A stretch of DNA of 34,640 nucleotides from Ectocarpus siliculosus (lineage: Eukaryota; Sar; Phaeophyceae; Ectocarpales; Ectocarpaceae): contig FN649741.1 of NCBI GenBank assembly GCA_000310025.1, positions 7,550,701-7,585,340 of the forward strand. The letters are read 5' to 3'. Both the position numbers and the translations under genes were made by a program. A model generated the notes under the pieces. That model made no database searches, had not been told where the DNA came from, and saw only the letters and a program-made list of their open reading frames with translations. Below are positions 31,022-34,640 of this stretch, piece by piece. The number at the start of each line of letters is the position of its first letter. Within the stretch, counting starts at the first letter, position 1.

Positions 31022-31207
31022 AGAACCGAGGGAGTGAGTGATCTGGGCATGCGCTGTGAAATTCGGCGGTGATTTGATTCTTTCCGTAAAAAACTTTCCG
31101 TAAACAACGTGTCTGGTGCGCCGGCGCGCCCCCGGTCCCCTGTGTCGTGTTGCGCCCCCCGCCGAATCCACAGCGCATGCCCAGACCACTCACTCCCTCG
31201 GTTCCCG
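31022..31207. repeat. Inverted repeat (foldback) just upstream of prfB
   Basis: The left arm (31022-31068) and right arm (31162-31207) are reverse complements over about 45 bases with a few mismatches: GAACCGAGGGAGTGAGTG and GGGCATGCGCTGTG, against CACAGCGCATGCCC and CACTCACTCCCTCGGTTC. The loop is about 93 bases and contains TTTCCGTAAA twice. The right arm ends about 110 bases before the prfB start codon. Confidence 0.9.
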
Positions 31208-31318
31208 GCTGCCGGGCCTCTGCTTTTCGGGACCAACCCACGCTGACCGCTGACGGCCCGCACCGACCCAGGACCTGCTTCATATGTGCAGTGAACGTAC
31301 GCCTCCCATCGCTCCGAC

Positions 31319-34300
31319 ATGAAACCATTGCTCGTCGTTTTGGCCTATGTTGAGTCTTTACCTCTGGCGCAAACGTTCTCTGCGACGTCGGGCATCAAGA
31401 TAGCATCAGCAGGAGTTACACCTCCTCCAACAACTTCATCATTCAGCAGTAGTTACAGCAGTAGATCGTGGGGGACCGCAGCAACAACTGCCGTACAACA
31501 ACCCGCCGCTGCTGCACCGCGGTTGACACCGGTGCGTCCGCGCACAGCGCTTGGTGCGGCCAAGCTCGCAGTGGATGTGGGAGACGTGAGGCGCGGCTTG
31601 TCGTCTGCGCGAGAACGTCTGGGGAAGAACCGGCAGCTCTTTGACGAGGCTAAGCTTGAGGGGGAGCTGGAGTACCTTGAGGGGGTGAGCTCGGAGGCCG
31701 AGTTTTGGAACGATGCTAACTCGGCACGGAAGACACTTGGGGACTTGAACAGGTCAGGTTGCGGCCCGGAGTTCGGAGTGGGGGGTAGAGCGCGTGCACG
31801 TGTTTAGTAGTAAGGGAGATTGTTGGTGGGTACATGTTTGGAGCAACACCAAGTATGGAGTGGCAGCGGCGGTGACGCAAGGTATCCCACCCCCAGGCAA
31901 GGTAGCCCCAGGACCGATTTTCAAAGCTCGATTGCTCCACAAGCATAAGGAGTGGCGGTGGCGGCGTTGGAACCGTCTCGTCGAGAGCAGCTTTACAAAA
32001 ACAAATCGGTTGATTCGTAAATCGTCTTCGTCGTGGAGTTATCGAGCTTTGAAAATCGGTCCAGGCAGGGTGTGTGATATCTTGCGTCACCTCCGGTAGG
32101 TTTGTCTTTTGTCTATGTTTTCATGTCTTGTATTCCGCCGCATTCAGCGCGGAATGAGCTGTAGCAACAGCAGTTTCAGTCCGGCACAACTCGCAGTGTA
32201 GTTGGCTCTGGCACCCTTCTTGTCGTGTGTTCGTGGACACAGCAGCTTGACAAGCAGTCCCAAAAGTCGCAGGGTCTACCTCTCTGCTTGCGACGCAGAG
32301 TTTGTTGTCCCCTGGGCACCAGTCTATACCATACCCCTCCGTATGTGTGTTTGGCGCACCATCCGGGGTGATTGTCACACGGAGTATTCTTCACTTCTCC
32401 TCCTGCGGCAATTGCCTTCAACTTTTAACGGGCATCGTGCTTTCCTTGATTTCGACCACATGCCCTGCGTTGCCCCAAGACACATTCACTCATGGCTCTG
32501 CTCTGGCTACATATGCACACCAGAGTCTGGCAACGAGGGTAATCTACCGGCTGAAATTTGTTCCACAGGAGGCGTAGATGCACTAGCAGTGGCACCAAAG
32601 TCACCACTGCTGTAGCTCCTCTAGACAAAAAACACTTGGTAACTCGTCACGTGCTCGGCCCCCTCCGCTGCTGCTGTTACATTGGTACACCGGCAGGTTG
32701 AAGTTGCAGTTGGACCGATTGCATCGGTGGCGGGGATGGGAGGCAGACGCGGAGACGGTTATCGAGCTCTGCGGGGAGGAAGAGGGGGGCGACGAAGAAA
32801 CCGTCGCGATGCTGGATGAGGCAATGGAGGTACGTCAGGAAATCCTGGCTTAACAGAGTCGTAAGGTAGTAGACACCGCTACAAGCCTACTGGCGAGTTT
32901 TCGCTCTGTTGGTGTCCGGAGAAGGGGGAGAGAAGGAAGCTTGATGTTTGTGGAGGCCACGGAGCAACTGACGGCGACGTAGCCGACATGAGCTCGACGA
33001 TAAGGAAAGGGGGGAGGTGGAGGAAGATGGAAAATTGGTCACAGTTTTGGGGCAGGGCCGTGGAGGCACGAGGCACGTGGTCGGCGAACAACTGCGACTG
33101 CGTGCGGTAGTCTAGCAAACACAGACGACATCGAGAAATCTTGGACTCTTGCGCGGAAACGTTAATTCCTACACACAATTGTGAAGCCCAGAGCCCTGTT
33201 TGAGTTCATCGATGACACAAAGCATTATGTGCGCAACAGCAACGGGTACAACCAAGCCGTTCTTATCTAGAGCCCAAGAAGCTTCTACAGGAGGTCCCCC
33301 GACTCGATCCTTGCAGCCTCAGCGAAAGCTCCCGCCCGTCCCCAAAGCACCTGACTAGCGTAACACCCATCCAACGAGGTTGTGTCTCTGCTTTCCCGTC
33401 AACGGTGGCGTGTGCGTGAGGCTTTACGAAACGCCTTGTCCGTGTGGAAAACCCTGCCCGTCGCGAAACTTCGACAGGCGTTACAGCTCCTCCAGCGGGA
33501 CTTGGACGCGTGGGAACTGCAGCAGTTGCTGTCGGGCAAGTACGACAACTGCGGCTGCAGGCTGACTATCATGGCCGGCGCGGGGGGAACGGAGGCCCAA
33601 GACTGGGCGGAGATGCTGCAGCGAATGTACATCCGGTTCTTCCAGAGGAGGGGCTTCAAGTACAAGATGGTCGAGGAAGAGGTAGGGTATGGAAGGGAGT
33701 GGCACGGCGGGACATGTGGTACACTGAAGAGCAGAGGTGTGGAAAGCGTGTGATCTACTTGTAAGAAGGTTGGAAAGCATGTGTTGTAGTTTGAGCAGGG
33801 ATGTTGAATGCATCCGTGTGTTCTATGTTGAGCAGGCGATGGGCGTGGAGCAGATCAATTGCTCTCTGACGGTTTCATGGCAGCCCTTCAGGTATTCAAC
33901 ACGAGGTTAGACACCGAAATGAAAACAGGAACGCGCCATGTATGGAACCAAACAACGCGACACATACTCCTATGTGGATACCACGACAAATACGAGATTT
34001 GTAACATGCTGATGGCTGAAGATGAAACAGATCATGGTTGTATGCGGCGCGAGGCGTGACGCAAACACGTCTGCTTTCGTATCCCTATCTCCATGGCGCA
34101 GTCGGGGGAAGTAGCGGGCATCAAGAGCTGCGAGATGCAGGTGGAGGGAGACTTCGCTTACGGTTACCTGGCCGGCGAGAAGGGGACCCACAGACTGGTC
34201 CGGCAGTCCCCTTTCAACGCGCAGGCGAAGCGACAGACCAGCTTCGCGGGAGTGGAGTCGTTTCCGATCATCGAGCAAGACGACTTATCGTGAGTCGTCG

Positions 34301-34640
34301 TCCTCCGACCCAACTGTACGAGGTTTTTTAAGTTTGTGGGCGCGTTTGTGTTTCGGGGACCCTTGTGTTTGTCGTCAGTTTGTTTTTCTCTGCGCCAAAC
34401 AACCGCTTATCACCTCTCCGAGAATGGTCTGATGCGAACGGTCAAACCGCCTCCTGCTTCTTTGGCATGTAAATTTATGTGTTAGGATATGGCCTGGCTG
34501 AACACCAGTACTACTGCTGTCTGTCATCCTCAGCAGCACTCGACCAGTCTCCAAATTTCCGCTGCTGTCGAATATTTGCGCTTGTTTCCTTTCGGCGTCG
34601 TCCCGAAATTTGTCCACGGCACACTCACCCCGCAATAAAC
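31319..34640 (+). CDS. prfB: Peptide chain release factor 2, organelle-type (5' part; gene continues past window)
   Basis: Exons 31319-31752, 32697-32829, 33478-33681 and 34102-34289 join by GT-AG sites in matching phases (2, 0, 0) and leave at phase 2 towards exons outside the window. The protein begins with a hydrophobic stretch ([17 protein letters not shown]) and a Ser/Thr/Ala-rich region, then enters the RF2 family. It has an N-terminal helical domain ([20 protein letters not shown], then [16 protein letters not shown]), [17 protein letters not shown], and GFKYKMVEE followed by SGEVAGIKS. It also has [19 protein letters not shown] followed by QTSFAG. The SPF tripeptide is the RF2 stop-codon reader for UGA/UAA. 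The GGQ catalytic loop should lie in the missing exons. A signal-peptide-like start with Phe after an Ala-Gln-Thr site suggests plastid import through the four-membrane route of stramenopiles, although a mitochondrial role is not excluded. The last 350 bases are intron. Confidence 0.93.
31871..32093. repeat. Foldback element inside intron 1 of prfB
   Basis: The left arm (31871-31940) and right arm (32033-32093) are inverted copies. CGATTTTCAAAGCTCGAT faces ATCGAGCTTTGAAAATCG, and further out GGTGACGCAAG faces CTTGCGTCACC, with a short unmatched block between. The loop of about 90 bases is GC-rich. It resembles a MITE or foldback insertion; target duplications were not identified. Confidence 0.85.
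32100..32696 (+). other. Remainder of prfB intron 1; no other gene seen
   Basis: Intron sequence up to the acceptor CGGCAG at 32691-32696. A 137-codon plus-strand open frame (32202-32615) has no motif and lies wholly within the intron. Confidence 0.6.
32830..33477 (+). other. Intron 2 of prfB
   Basis: Bounded by GTACGT at 32830 and the acceptor CGACAG at 33472-33477. The flanking exons read [14 protein letters not shown], continuous with the RF2 helical domain. The open frame upstream of 33478 is intron read-through. Confidence 0.75.
33682..34101 (+). other. Intron 3 of prfB
   Basis: Bounded by GTAGGG at 33682 and GCGCAG at 34096-34101. The junction [12 protein letters not shown] matches the GEEAGIKS segment conserved in RF2. 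No other feature seen. Confidence 0.8.

Noticed and set aside
30403-31037. Plus-strand open frames of 146 and 101 codons upstream of prfB
   Set aside because: No motif. The second runs into the foldback repeat, and neither connects in phase to prfB exon 1, which has its own ATG and presequence.
1-34640. Search for tRNA and rRNA genes
   Set aside because: I found no cloverleaf with matching arms and no rRNA-like conserved stretch by eye. A tRNAscan-SE run would settle this.

Overview
The window looks like nuclear DNA from a multicellular stramenopile, most likely a brown alga of the Ectocarpus type. This is inferred from large GT-AG introns (0.2 to 4.4 kb) splitting short GC-rich exons, many dispersed repeats, Gly/Ala/Ser-rich coding homopolymers, and a plant-like MKP1 phosphatase alongside a plastid-type release factor. 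No species can be proven from sequence alone. One assembly gap of 100 N lies at 15482-15581.

Layout. 1-2.3 kb: a decayed PIF/Harbinger-type transposase fragment on the minus strand, then an AT-rich repeat built on a TCCAAATTT motif. 2.3-6.05 kb, plus strand: a secreted or luminal domain that may be the first exon of, or lie just upstream of, a family-4 glycosyltransferase whose coding region ends at 6050. 7.39-19.57 kb, plus strand: a nine-exon gene for an MKP1-like dual-specificity MAP-kinase phosphatase. It has a DSP catalytic core with HCVQGVSRS, followed by two gelsolin-like modules. I could join its exons by phase almost throughout. Exceptions are exon 5, which contains the gap and a Gly/Ala-rich low-complexity stretch, and exon 7, which is one base out of frame. 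19.6-31.3 kb: mostly non-coding, repeat-rich DNA with several local duplications, a four-copy 68-bp tandem array, a foldback, and one plausible minus-strand exon for a small membrane protein (26021-26407). 31.3 kb to the right edge, plus strand: the first four exons of a peptide chain release factor 2 gene (prfB type) with a presequence that suggests organelle import. The gene runs off the window before the GGQ exon.

The three confident genes are unrelated in function: cell-surface or secretory glycosylation, MAP-kinase signalling, and organellar translation termination. There is no operon-like system. The most interesting material is the domain architecture of the phosphatase and the repeats, including a motif family recurring in two introns of the phosphatase gene and a foldback inside the first prfB intron.
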